Origin: Janthinobacterium sp. 64
GTDB lineage: Bacteria > Pseudomonadota > Gammaproteobacteria > Burkholderiales > Burkholderiaceae_D
Reading direction: 5' to 3'
DNA: 64,000 bases
Assembly (NCBI RefSeq): GCF_002813325.1
Contig: NZ_PHUG01000001.1
Span: 558,001 to 622,000, forward strand
Under the pieces are notes generated by a model. That model was not told the origin of the DNA, did not search any database, and was given only the letters and a program-made list of their open reading frames with translations. This document shows, one piece after another, positions 8,198 through 16,866 of this stretch. The first letter of the stretch is position 1. Every line of letters starts with the position of its first letter. The position numbers and the translations under genes are program-made.

Positions 8198-11100
8198 TCA
8201 TTTTGTCATTGGCATGGCCGGCTGGCCGGGCGGCGTCTGTGCTGTGAAGGCGGCGGCGGCCTCGATGGCGCGCGCCAGCGCCTGTTCCAGCGTGTCGAGC
8301 GCGGCCGACGCATCGTCGCCGGCATGCAGCAGCTGTTCTGCTTGCTGCGCGGCTTGCAGGGTGGCGGGCAGGGCCAGGCTGCCAGCCTCGCCCGCCAGCT
8401 TGTGCGCCAGCGCGGCGGCATCGTCGCGCGCATCGGCTGCCAGCAGCGCGCGCATGGCGCCCACCGTATTGCGATGGCTGCTGCCAAAACGCGACAGATG
8501 CTGGCGGTAGGGCGCTTCATCGAGCCACTGCGCCATGCCTTGCGCCAGGTCGATCACGGCTGCGGCGCCGCACGGCGGCACGGGCATCGCCGCTTCGGTC
8601 ACTGCCGGCGGCAGGGCTGGCAGAGCTTGCGCATGGCGCCGATGCGCGCGCGCGATCAGGGCGATGGTCTGCGGCACGTCGAACGGTTTGCTGATGAAAT
8701 GGTTCACGCCCGCTTCCAGTGCCGCCGTGCGCTGCGTCTGGAACGCCCCGGCCGTCAGCGCCACCACGGGCAAGTCCTGAAACTGCGGCAGCTGGCGCAA
8801 CGCGCGCGTCGCCTGCAAGCCATCCATGACGGGCATCTGCACATCCATCAGCACGATGTCGACGTCGGCGGGGTGGGCCAGCAGCCAGTCCAGCGCCTGC
8901 CTGCCATCGCAGGCGAACGATGGCACGGCCCCCTGGTCGCACAGGATATGCCTGACCACGTCGCGGTTGATGTCGCTGTCATCGACCACCAGCACGCGCA
9001 CGCCGGCGAGCACGCGTTCTTCCAGTACACCCAGGCTGGCGTCCAGGCCGGCGGCCCGGGCGCGCTGCTGGCGCGCTGCCATCGTCGCGTTGTACAGGCT
9101 GGAAGCGGTCACCGGTTCGTTGAGGATGGCGTCGGCCGGATCGGCCGGGTCGGTATGGCGCCGCGCCGGCCGCGTGGCCGGCATGCCGCCCGCTGCCAGG
9201 ATGACGACGGGGCAGTCTTGTGGCGGCAGGTATTCGCGCAGCGCGCGCGCCGTCGCTTCGCCGTCCAGCTCCGGCATGCGCGCGGCCAGCAGGACGACGC
9301 CGGGCCGCGCATCGTCGGCGCAGGCCAGCGCATAGTCGAGGGCCGCGCGCCCGTCGGACACGGCATGCACGCGCCAGCCCAGCCCCTGCGCCACGGCGGC
9401 AACGGCCTCGCGCGTGCCGGTATTGGCATCGGCCAGCAAGGCATGCAAGGCTTGCATGTCCGGCGAGGACAGGGCGCCGGCGGGCAGCAGTTGCAGCGGC
9501 ACCGTGAAGCTGAATTCGCTGCCCTGGCCCAGGCGGCTTTGCAGGCGCAGCGAGCCGCCCATCAGTCTGGCCAGCTGGCGGCAGATGGTCAGGCCCAGGC
9601 CCGTGCCGCCGAAGCGGCGCGTGGTGGACGTGTCGGCCTGGGCGAAGGCGGAAAAGATCGTTTCCTGGACCTCGGGCGCGATGCCGATGCCCGTGTCGCG
9701 CACGCTGAAACGCAGTAGCGCGGCATCGCCGTCGCGGCTTTCCAATGTGGTCAGCAGCTCGACCGTGCCCTGCGCCGTGAATTTGATGGCATTGCTGGTC
9801 AGGTTGACCAGCACCTGTTCCAGCCGCAGCGCGTCGCCCAGCACCAGGTCCACGCCATCGGGCAGCGCCCCGATCCGCACCTCAATCGGCTTGTCATGCG
9901 CGGCCACGCCCATGCTGGCGGCGAGCTTCTCGGTCACCTCGGCCAGGCGGAACGGCGCCTGTTCGATGCTCATGTGGCCCGCTTCGATTTTCGACACGTC
10001 GAGCACGTCGTTGATGATGCCCAGCAAGGACTGGCCGGCGGCGCGGATCTTGTGCGTCATTTCGAGTCCTTCCCTGTCCAGGCTGCCCCGTTCCAGCAGC
10101 CATGCCATGCCGAGGATGGCGTTCAGCGGCGAGCGGATTTCATGGCTCATGTTGGCGAGGAATTCCGCCTTGCTGCGGTTGGCCGCCTGGGCCGCATCGC
10201 GCGCCAGCAGCATGGCCTCTTCGGCCTGCTTTTGCGCGGAAATATCCTGCGCAAAGATCAAGGTGGCCGGTCCATCCTTGAGCATCACGCGCGTGGTGGT
10301 CTTGAAGATGGGCACGGGCAGGCCCCGCTTGTCCAGGCCGATCGCTTCGAACACCTGTTCGCTGGGCGAGTCCGCCTCGATCAGCGCTTCGTTGGTGGCC
10401 AGTGCCGCCAGCGATGGCGCGGAAATCATGGAGGACCAGGGCAGGCCGTTCAGATCGTCTTCGAACGAGTAGCCATGCAGCCTGCGGTAGCGGGGATTCG
10501 AGTAGATGAAGCGGCCGTGGCGCAGGATGGCGATGGCCACGGGCGCATCTTCGATCAAGGTGCGAAAGCGCGTTTCGCTGTCGGACACGGCTTGCATGGC
10601 CTGGCGCTCCGTTTCCTGTTCCGCATGCCAGGCGGCCTGCTGGCGGCGCCGCCGCTGGCTCCAGAACAGCAGGCTGGCCCCGGCCAGCGCCAGCGTGGCA
10701 AAGCACAGGATGTAGGCCAGCGCCTGGCGCCGCAACGGGGCGGCGATGGCCGCTTCTTCGCGGCTCAGGCCGATGATGATGGCGCGGTCCATGTGCAGCG
10801 CGGGCGGCGCGATGGTCGCCATGGCCATGATGCGCGGTGCGGCGGCGCCGGCGATCCCGACGCCGCTCAGCACGCCGGCCTGATAGCCGCTGTCGCGAAA
10901 GCGCCGCAGGAAGCTGCCGGGCAGGTCCACATTGCCGCCATTCGCAGCCCTGGCGGGATAGTTCAGGAATTGCCGGCCGTCGCCATGCAGCACCACGGCC
11001 CAGACGTCGGGGGCATACATGGCGGTGCGGAACTTGGCCGTGAAGTATTCGGGATCGAGGGTAGCCAGTACCACGCCGGCAAAGCGGCCCTGCTGGTCCT

Positions 11101-11611
11101 GCACCATGCGCGACGCCGTGATGACCAGGTCGCCCTTGAAGGAATGGAAGGGCGCCGAGATGTACAGCGTGCGCGCATCAGGGGCGTCGCGCGCCGTCTG
11201 GAAGTAGCCGCGGCGCGAAAAATCCTGGTTGGCCAGTTCCGGGATATTGGTGGCGATCGGCTTGCCCTTCGCATCGACGACCAGCATGGTGCGCACGCCC
11301 GGCATAGCGTCGACCAGCGCGGCCAGGCGCCGGGGCAGGGCTTGGCCGGCGTCTGCCGTGGCGCCGGCGCCAAGATAGTCGCGGATCACGCCGTCGAGCA
11401 CCAGGTTGGTCGCCGCCAGGTCGACTTCGATATTTTTTGCCAGCAGTGCCGTCAGCACGCTGAGCCGTTCACGCTCGGCCGCGTCGTGCCGCGCGGCTTC
11501 GGCCTGGTGCGCGTAGGCAAGGGCGGCAGCCGCGAGGAGCAAGCCGAGGAGTAGAAACAGCCATTCGATCCATTGTCTGCGTACCGCCGCCGCATCTGTG
11601 TGATAGGTCAT
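8198..11611 (-). CDS. Hybrid sensor kinase: dCACHE-PAS-HisKA-HATPase-REC-REC-HPt
   Basis: 1137 residues. TM1 is about 15-34, a periplasmic double-CACHE-like domain spans about 40-290, and TM2 is about 296-317. A PAS domain (about 345-460) precedes HisKA with His490 (LANMSHEIRSPLNAIL) and an ATPase domain (about 590-710) with NLTSNAIKF, DTGIGI and GGTGLGL. Receiver 1 (about 718-845) lacks the acceptor: VVLLAARMPELDG has Ala776 where Asp is expected, and LNEPVT has Glu832 for Lys. Receiver 2 (about 870-990) is intact, with VVDDSDINRD, Asp923 in VLMDVQMPVMDG and ISKPFD. A C-terminal HPt has His1070 (AAALAHKLAGEAGSL). It can run a full internal relay through receiver 2. The ligand is unknown. Confidence 0.93.
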   Translation of the reverse strand: MTYHTDAAAVRRQWIEWLFLLLGLLLAAAALAYAHQAEAARHDAAERERLSVLTALLAKNIEVDLAATNLVLDGVIRDYLGAGATADAGQALPRRLAALVDAMPGVRTMLVVDAKGKPIATNIPELANQDFSRRGYFQTARDAPDARTLYISAPFHSFKGDLVITASRMVQDQQGRFAGVVLATLDPEYFTAKFRTAMYAPDVWAVVLHGDGRQFLNYPARAANGGNVDLPGSFLRRFRDSGYQAGVLSGVGIAGAAAPRIMAMATIAPPALHMDRAIIIGLSREEAAIAAPLRRQALAYILCFATLALAGASLLFWSQRRRRQQAAWHAEQETERQAMQAVSDSETRFRTLIEDAPVAIAILRHGRFIYSNPRYRRLHGYSFEDDLNGLPWSSMISAPSLAALATNEALIEADSPSEQVFEAIGLDKRGLPVPIFKTTTRVMLKDGPATLIFAQDISAQKQAEEAMLLARDAAQAANRSKAEFLANMSHEIRSPLNAILGMAWLLERGSLDREGLEMTHKIRAAGQSLLGIINDVLDVSKIEAGHMSIEQAPFRLAEVTEKLAASMGVAAHDKPIEVRIGALPDGVDLVLGDALRLEQVLVNLTSNAIKFTAQGTVELLTTLESRDGDAALLRFSVRDTGIGIAPEVQETIFSAFAQADTSTTRRFGGTGLGLTICRQLARLMGGSLRLQSRLGQGSEFSFTVPLQLLPAGALSSPDMQALHALLADANTGTREAVAAVAQGLGWRVHAVSDGRAALDYALACADDARPGVVLLAARMPELDGEATARALREYLPPQDCPVVILAAGGMPATRPARRHTDPADPADAILNEPVTASSLYNATMAARQQRARAAGLDASLGVLEERVLAGVRVLVVDDSDINRDVVRHILCDQGAVPSFACDGRQALDWLLAHPADVDIVLMDVQMPVMDGLQATRALRQLPQFQDLPVVALTAGAFQTQRTAALEAGVNHFISKPFDVPQTIALIARAHRRHAQALPALPPAVTEAAMPVPPCGAAAVIDLAQGMAQWLDEAPYRQHLSRFGSSHRNTVGAMRALLAADARDDAAALAHKLAGEAGSLALPATLQAAQQAEQLLHAGDDASAALDTLEQALARAIEAAAAFTAQTPPGQPAMPMTK

Positions 11612-11659
11612 GGGGCGATGCTATACCCGATAGGGATGGATAACAACTTTAGTGTACGA

Positions 11660-13369
11660 CTATGCATGTGAAAGTGTGGTCAATTTGCCGTCCGCCGCCG
11701 TCGCGCGGGCCGTGCCGTCCAGCGGCAGCCGCAGGCGGAAGGCGGCGCCCTGGCCCGGCGCGGAGGCCACGCCGATGCTGCCGCCCATCAAGGTGACGAG
11801 CTGGCGCGCGATGGCCAGGCCCATGCCGGCGCCGCCATGGGCGCGGCTCGGCGAGTCGTCCGCCTGCGAGAATTTGTCGAAGATGTCGGCTTGCTGCGCT
11901 TGCGCGATGCCGATGCCCGTATCGCGCACCTCGATCTGCAAGTCCGCGCCACTCGCCATGACGTGGACATCGACGCGCCCTGTGTACGTGTAGCGGATGG
12001 CATTGTCGAGCAGGATATCGAGCACGCGCACCAGACGCACGCGGTCGCAATCGATGCTGAGCGGGGTTGCGGGCGCGACGTGCGAGGCCAGCAGCAGGCC
12101 CTTGTGCGCCGCGCGCTGCCGGTGCGGCGCCAGCGCCAGTTGCAGCAACTGGTCCAATGGCGCGGCGGCAGACTCCAGCCGCACCTGGTCGTTTTCAAGC
12201 GCGCTCAGTTCCATCGCCGCTTCCACCATGGCCAGCAACTGGCGGCCGCTGTCCTGTATCGTTTGCGCGTAGGCTGCCTGTTCCGGTTCGCGCAGCTGCT
12301 CGAGCAGCAGTTCGGAGAAACCGAGGATGCCATTGAGGGGCGTGCGCAATTCATGCGACATGTTCGACAGGAAGCGCGACTTGGCCTCGCTGGCGGCGAT
12401 GGCCCTGGCGCGGCTGTGGACCAGGCGGCCGATCAGCAGCACCAGCGCCGCCCACGACAGCACGATCAGCACGCTGGTGACGGCGGCCATCAGCAAGGCC
12501 TGGTTGCGGCGCGAGACGTAGTCGGCCAATACCGTGTTGCGGTCCAGTCCGACCAGCATGTAGAGTGGATAGTTGGCCAGTTTTTCGAAGGCGTAAATGC
12601 GCAGGGTGCCGTCGACGGGACTGCGCTCGGTGAAGCTGCCCCGCGTGTTTCCTTGCATCAAGGAAAAAACCTTGCTGTCACCGACATCCTGGCCGATGGT
12701 ATTGACGGCGCCGACCCGGCGCGCGCGCACCACGCCGTCACTGCCGACGAGCGTGATGGAGCTGTTGTTGCCCAGGTCGACTTCGTCGTACAGGCGCGTA
12801 AAGTAATACGGGTCCATCGAGACCACCACCACGCCCTTGAAGCGGCCATCGGCATGGTTGATGCGGCGCGTCATCTGGATCGACCATTTTTTCGATACGC
12901 GCCCCAGCACCGGCTTGCTGACATACAGTTCGCCGCTGTCGCGCTGCATGTGTACCCGGATGTGTTCGCGGTCGGCCAGGTTGGTCGGTTTGAAGGGATG
13001 GCTCGACAGTACCGTGTCGCCCCGTTCGTCGACGATGGTAAACAGGTTGTACAGGGGCCCGGGATTGAGGCCTTGCTGCAGGTCCGCCACGATGTCGAGG
13101 CGCGGGCCCAGCGCCTGGTAGCGGCCGCGCAGGTAGGTGACCGCCTGGTCCGCCGCCTCGATCGTGCGGATCGCGTGTTCGTCGAAGACGCGCGCCATGC
13201 TGCGCGCATCGCGCCCGGCATCGGTGATGGCGGCGTCGTGCGCGCGCTGCAATTGCAGCATGGTGATGCTCCACAGCCCCGTCAGCAGGACTGCCATGAA
13301 GAGCGACAGCAGGGTGCGCGTATCGCAGCGCTCCCAGGCCATGGCCTTCCAGTATCTGTACTGCCGCAT
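11660..13369 (-). CDS. CACHE-domain sensor histidine kinase
   Basis: 569 residues from the ATG at 13369, which has a strong GCGGAGG site; an upstream in-frame ATG at 13450 lacks one. TM1 is about 19-39, a periplasmic double-CACHE-like domain spans about 45-285 (LADREHIRVHMQRDSGELYV, GVVVVSMDPYYF), and TM2 is about 291-314. HisKA has His339 (LSNMSHELRTPLNGILGFSELL). The ATPase domain has LLDNAIRYTYTG, DTGIGI and GGAGMGLAIARQL. There is no receiver, so it must pass phosphate to a separate protein; the HTH-receiver or the HPt nearby are candidates. Its periplasmic domain resembles those of the two other kinases here, suggesting duplication. It lies 48 bases before the large hybrid kinase. Confidence 0.92.
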   Translation of the reverse strand: MRQYRYWKAMAWERCDTRTLLSLFMAVLLTGLWSITMLQLQRAHDAAITDAGRDARSMARVFDEHAIRTIEAADQAVTYLRGRYQALGPRLDIVADLQQGLNPGPLYNLFTIVDERGDTVLSSHPFKPTNLADREHIRVHMQRDSGELYVSKPVLGRVSKKWSIQMTRRINHADGRFKGVVVVSMDPYYFTRLYDEVDLGNNSSITLVGSDGVVRARRVGAVNTIGQDVGDSKVFSLMQGNTRGSFTERSPVDGTLRIYAFEKLANYPLYMLVGLDRNTVLADYVSRRNQALLMAAVTSVLIVLSWAALVLLIGRLVHSRARAIAASEAKSRFLSNMSHELRTPLNGILGFSELLLEQLREPEQAAYAQTIQDSGRQLLAMVEAAMELSALENDQVRLESAAAPLDQLLQLALAPHRQRAAHKGLLLASHVAPATPLSIDCDRVRLVRVLDILLDNAIRYTYTGRVDVHVMASGADLQIEVRDTGIGIAQAQQADIFDKFSQADDSPSRAHGGAGMGLAIARQLVTLMGGSIGVASAPGQGAAFRLRLPLDGTARATAADGKLTTLSHA

Positions 13370-13448
13370 GCTGCCTCCGCAAGGTCTGCCAGGTCCGCCA
13401 GGTTTCCGTCGGCGCGGAAGTCCGGCGTCACTGGCGCGTTGATTTGTC

Positions 13449-13485
13449 AATTATAGCGAATATAATTGATTTTATCGAATAAAAT
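13449..13485. promoter_or_regulatory. Two adjacent AT-rich palindromes before a kinase gene
   Basis: AATTATA-GCGAA-TATAATT (13449-13467) and ATTTTAT-CGA-ATAAAAT (13469-13485) are two perfect palindromic arms side by side, about 80-116 bases upstream of the kinase starting at 13369. On the minus strand both share a TATTCG core followed by a TA-rich arm, and the first contains a perfect TATAAT. A combined promoter and operator is likely; the binding protein is unknown. The HTH-receiver encoded in this block is the obvious candidate. Confidence 0.5.
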
Positions 13486-13528
13486 GATTTTTATGCGGAA
13501 GTGTTGTATTCAGCGCCGGCCCGGGTCG

Positions 13529-15772
13529 CTAGCGCGTCAGCCAGTGCTCCACCATTGCGCGCAGCTGGGCGGCCGTAAAGGGCTTGGACAGATAGTCGTC
13601 CATGCCGGCGGCCATGCAGCGTTGCCGGTCGTCCTCGGTCACGCCGGCCGTCAGGGCGATGACGGGCAGGCGCGGCGCACCGCTGGCCGCTTCGCGGGCA
13701 CGCAGGGCCTGGCAAGCCTGGTAGCCATCCATGACGGGCATCATGCAGTCCATCAGGACCAGGTCGTACGCTTGCCCGGCCAGTGCCTGCAGGCCCAGTG
13801 CGCCGTTCTCCGCCGTGTCGATGTGGTAGCCGCTGGCGGCCAGCTGCAGGCACACGAGCTGGCGATTCAGCGCCGTATCCTCGACCAGCAGGATGCGTGC
13901 GCCCGGCCCTGATGCGGGCGCGGGCAGGGGGGCGGTCGCCGGTGCCGCAGCGGGCGCCGGTTCCTGTTCCTGCTGCGGCTCCTGCTGCGGCTGCGGCGTG
14001 GCGGCGCCTGGTGCCTGGGCCACCTGGCAGGGAATGCGCACGGTGAAGCGCGAGCCGGCGCCGGGCTCGCTGCTGCAGAAAATCTCGCCGCCCAGCAGCG
14101 CCACCAGGTGTTTGCAGATGCTCAGTCCCAGTCCCGTGCCGCCATACGCGCCGCTGATGCTGTCGTCGGCCTGGCAAAACGGCTCGAAGATGCGGCTCAG
14201 TTGCTGCTGGCTTATGCCGATGCCCTGGTCGTGGACACTGGCGACGAGGCAGGCGCTGGCGCCGTCCGGCCTGGCCGCTTCCAGGTGCAGGCGCACGGTC
14301 ACCTTGCCGGAAGGCGTAAACTTGATGGCATTGCTGAGCAGGTTGCCGAGGATTTGCGCGATGCGCGTGCGGTCCGAGCACACCTGCTGCGGCACGCTGT
14401 CGCCGATGTCGCTGGCAAGGTGCAGCTTCTTGCGGTCGGCTTGCGGACGGTGCAGGGCCAGCACGTCATCGAGCAGCAGGCGCGGGTCGAAGTCGCGCAG
14501 TTCGATGTTCATCTGGCCTGCCTCGACCTTGGACAGGTCGAGGATGTCGTTCAGGATGCGCATCAGGTGCTGCACGCCATCGCCGATACGCTGCGCATAT
14601 TGCTGCTGTGGCGCCTCGAGTCCGGTTTCCTGCAGCAGTTCGGCCATGCCGGCGATACCGGCCATGGGCGTGCGGATCTCGTGGCTCATGATGGCCAGGA
14701 AGCGCGACTTGGCGGCATTCGCCGTTTCCGCGCGCGCTTGCAGCGCCAGCGCCATGGCCGCGTCGCGCTCCTGGCGCCGCAGCAGGGCCATGATCAGCGC
14801 GATGGCCAGGGCCAGCACCAGCAGGCTGACCACGGCCGCGCCGCCCATGGTACGCAACATGCGCCGCCAGGCCGCCAGGTAGACGTCGTCCGTAATGGTC
14901 ACGTTGATGGCCAGCGGATAGTCGCGCACCAGCCGTACGCCGGCCAGGCGGTCGACCCTGCGCCCCTGTTCGGCCGCGCGCGGCGAGTCCACCTGCAGCA
15001 CGCCATGCGTCTTGCCCTGTTCCAGCAGGCGGTAGGTGCTGCCCGTCAGGTTGCGCTGGCCCATCATGGCGGGCACGGCCGGCCAGCGGGCCAGCAGCGT
15101 GTAGTCGCTGCGGTACAGCGAAAAAGCCGTGTGTTCGCCGATGCTGGCGTTCTGGAAGAATTTGCTGAAGAAGTCGCATGACAGGCCCACCAGCACCACG
15201 CCCAGGAAGCGGCCGTCCGGGCCGTTGATGCGCCGGCTGATATAGAAGGTCCAGGCGCCATTGCCCTTGTTTTGCACGGGCGCGCTGACATGCATGCCAC
15301 CGTCCGGGTGGCGCCGGTGATAGTCGAAGTAATCGCGCTCGCCGAGGCGGATGGGCGGCGCGGGATAGGCGCGGCTGAAGGCCAGCACGCTGGCATCGCT
15401 GCCGACGATGGACACGACGTCCACTTGCGGCACGCCGCCGATCTTGTGCCGCAGCATCTGGTGCATGGCCGCGGTGCCGGCGGCGGCGGCCAGCGCGTGC
15501 GCGTCCGCGGGGGCGGCCGCCTCGATGTCGTTGCTGACGCTGTCGAGCACCAGGCGGGCCGCCGTCATGCTTTGCGCCGTGTTTTCCGCCAGCAGCAGCG
15601 ACAGATTGGACAGGTCCTGTTGCCAGTCATCGACGGCTTCGCGGTACAGCAGCACGCCGGAAACGACGATGCGCAGCGCCAGCAGGCACACCAGCACCAG
15701 GCCCACCACGGCGGCCGTGGTGCGCGGGCGATAGCGGTGCGCCAGGCGCAAGATGGCCTGGCGCAGGTTCAT
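13529..15772 (-). CDS. CACHE-domain hybrid histidine kinase with receiver
   Basis: 747 residues. TM1 is about 20-42, a periplasmic double-CACHE-like domain spans about 50-300 (GERDYFDYHRRHPDGGMHV), and TM2 is about 309-332. HisKA has His364 (LAIMSHEIRTPMAGIAGMAELL). The ATPase domain has NLLSNAIKF, DQGIGI and GGTGLGLSICKHL. A flexible linker rich in Pro, Gln and Ala (about 588-620) leads to a complete receiver with LLVEDTALNRQLV, Asp675 in LVLMDCMMPVMDG and LSKPFT. It has no HPt of its own, but the preceding gene encodes a free HPt with an ATGA overlap, which completes a His-Asp-His relay. The ligand cannot be told from sequence. Confidence 0.93.
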   Translation of the reverse strand: MNLRQAILRLAHRYRPRTTAAVVGLVLVCLLALRIVVSGVLLYREAVDDWQQDLSNLSLLLAENTAQSMTAARLVLDSVSNDIEAAAPADAHALAAAAGTAAMHQMLRHKIGGVPQVDVVSIVGSDASVLAFSRAYPAPPIRLGERDYFDYHRRHPDGGMHVSAPVQNKGNGAWTFYISRRINGPDGRFLGVVLVGLSCDFFSKFFQNASIGEHTAFSLYRSDYTLLARWPAVPAMMGQRNLTGSTYRLLEQGKTHGVLQVDSPRAAEQGRRVDRLAGVRLVRDYPLAINVTITDDVYLAAWRRMLRTMGGAAVVSLLVLALAIALIMALLRRQERDAAMALALQARAETANAAKSRFLAIMSHEIRTPMAGIAGMAELLQETGLEAPQQQYAQRIGDGVQHLMRILNDILDLSKVEAGQMNIELRDFDPRLLLDDVLALHRPQADRKKLHLASDIGDSVPQQVCSDRTRIAQILGNLLSNAIKFTPSGKVTVRLHLEAARPDGASACLVASVHDQGIGISQQQLSRIFEPFCQADDSISGAYGGTGLGLSICKHLVALLGGEIFCSSEPGAGSRFTVRIPCQVAQAPGAATPQPQQEPQQEQEPAPAAAPATAPLPAPASGPGARILLVEDTALNRQLVCLQLAASGYHIDTAENGALGLQALAGQAYDLVLMDCMMPVMDGYQACQALRAREAASGAPRLPVIALTAGVTEDDRQRCMAAGMDDYLSKPFTAAQLRAMVEHWLTR

Positions 15773-16131
15773 GCCTGCGCGCCCGTGTACTCGCGCATGC
15801 TGCGGCAGACCTCCTGCTCCACTGCGGCGACCAGCACCGTCGTTTCCGCCAGCCAGTCCGGTGCCGCCACGCCCTGGTGGCGCACCAGCTGCTCGAGCTG
15901 CGCCAGGCGCGCCGTCAGGGCACTGGCGCCCAGCAGGGCCACGGTGCCGCGCAAGGTATGGCAGCTATGCACGATGGCTGGCGCCGCGCCGCTGCGCACG
16001 GCCTGTTCGATGCGCGCAAACATGGCCGGCGCCGTATCGAGGTAGGTCTGCGACAGGGCGCGGAACATCTCCAGGTCGTGGCCGGTGGCCTGGAACAGCA
16101 CGGCTGGATCGATGTGGCGGTAGGCTTGCAT
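15769..16131 (-). CDS. Histidine phosphotransfer (HPt) protein
   Basis: 120 residues making a single HPt domain. The acceptor is His58 in VHSCHTLRGTVALLGA, in the family frame HxLxG, with flanking helices FRALSQTYLDTAPAMFARIE and LTARLAQLEQLV. The start at 16131 has a CACGGAG site; longer in-frame versions up to 16281 read as low-complexity sequence over the preceding gap. Its stop overlaps the start of the hybrid kinase (ATGA), so the two are translationally coupled. It probably accepts phosphate from that kinase's receiver and passes it to another receiver, most simply the HTH-receiver encoded 35 bases upstream. Confidence 0.85.
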   Translation of the reverse strand: MQAYRHIDPAVLFQATGHDLEMFRALSQTYLDTAPAMFARIEQAVRSGAAPAIVHSCHTLRGTVALLGASALTARLAQLEQLVRHQGVAAPDWLAETTVLVAAVEQEVCRSMREYTGAQA

Positions 16132-16165
16132 GGCGGCTCCGTGGCGAAGGAAAAACGGTGGAGGG

Positions 16166-16792
16166 CTAGGCGGCCAGGCTGTTGCGCCGCGCATGGCCGG
16201 CGCAGCAGGCGCGCAGATAGCCACGCAGCTCGTCGTAATTGACGGGCTTGGCAAAGAACACCACGCCGGGCGGCACGCCACCGCGTTCTTCCAGCTCCTC
16301 CGGCGTCAGGCTCGACAGCATGGCGATGTGCATGTCCGCCAGCAGCGGGTCGGCCAGGATGGTACGGATCACTTCGTAGCCGTCGATGCCTTCCATGATG
16401 ATGTCGGCGAGCAAGATGTCGGGCTGGTCGCGGGCGATTTCCATCAGCGCCTGGTAGCCATTCTCGCAAAAGCGCAAGCTTGCCTGCAAGCCCCATGAAC
16501 CGATCTGCTTTTCATACAGCGCGCGTTCGATCGGATTGTCTTCGATCACCAGGATGGACGGCGGGCGGCCCGATGCTGCGGGGCGGCTGGCGCGCGCCGC
16601 GCGCTGATCCTGCCCTTGCTGGCCGGGATTGCCCTTGTAGGCCTCGACGGCCGCGAGGGGAATGCGCCGGTGGCCGCCCTTGGTCTTCCAGGCTTCGATA
16701 ACGCCCGCCTCGACCAGTTGCTGCACCGATGTGACCGAGATGCCGAGGATTTCGGCCGCCTTTTGGGTAGTGCATACGTCTGCAGTGTGCAT
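16166..16792 (-). CDS. Response regulator with N-terminal excisionase/MerR-like HTH
   Basis: 208 residues. The order is unusual: a DNA-binding domain comes first (about 1-53) with TTQKAAEILGISVTSVQQLV and KTKGGHRRIPLAAVEAY, as in AlpA/Xis and MerR-type winged helices. A polar linker leads to a receiver (about 79-198) with ILVIEDNPIERALYEKQ, Asp130 in ILLADIIMEGIDGYE, ML-S-SL and the lysine in FFAKPVNYDEL. It is the only DNA-binding output protein in the kinase block and the likely end of the relay. A good promoter precedes it, so the lower operon can be expressed separately from the HDOD gene. Confidence 0.87.
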   Translation of the reverse strand: MHTADVCTTQKAAEILGISVTSVQQLVEAGVIEAWKTKGGHRRIPLAAVEAYKGNPGQQGQDQRAARASRPAASGRPPSILVIEDNPIERALYEKQIGSWGLQASLRFCENGYQALMEIARDQPDILLADIIMEGIDGYEVIRTILADPLLADMHIAMLSSLTPEELEERGGVPPGVVFFAKPVNYDELRGYLRACCAGHARRNSLAA

Positions 16793-16827
16793 GATGGACT
16801 TTATGCTCGGGGATGAAGTTGAATGGA

Positions 16828-16856
16828 ATGATACGCAATCACGCTCAAAAAATCAA
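16828..16856 (-). promoter_or_regulatory. Sigma-70 type promoter for the HTH-receiver gene
   Basis: On the minus strand TTGATT (16856-16851), a 17-base spacer and TATCAT (16833-16828) stand 36 bases before the ATG at 16792. This is a near-consensus sigma-70 promoter located between the HDOD stop and the HTH-receiver start. Confidence 0.55.
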
Positions 16857-16866
16857 TTTCAACAAA

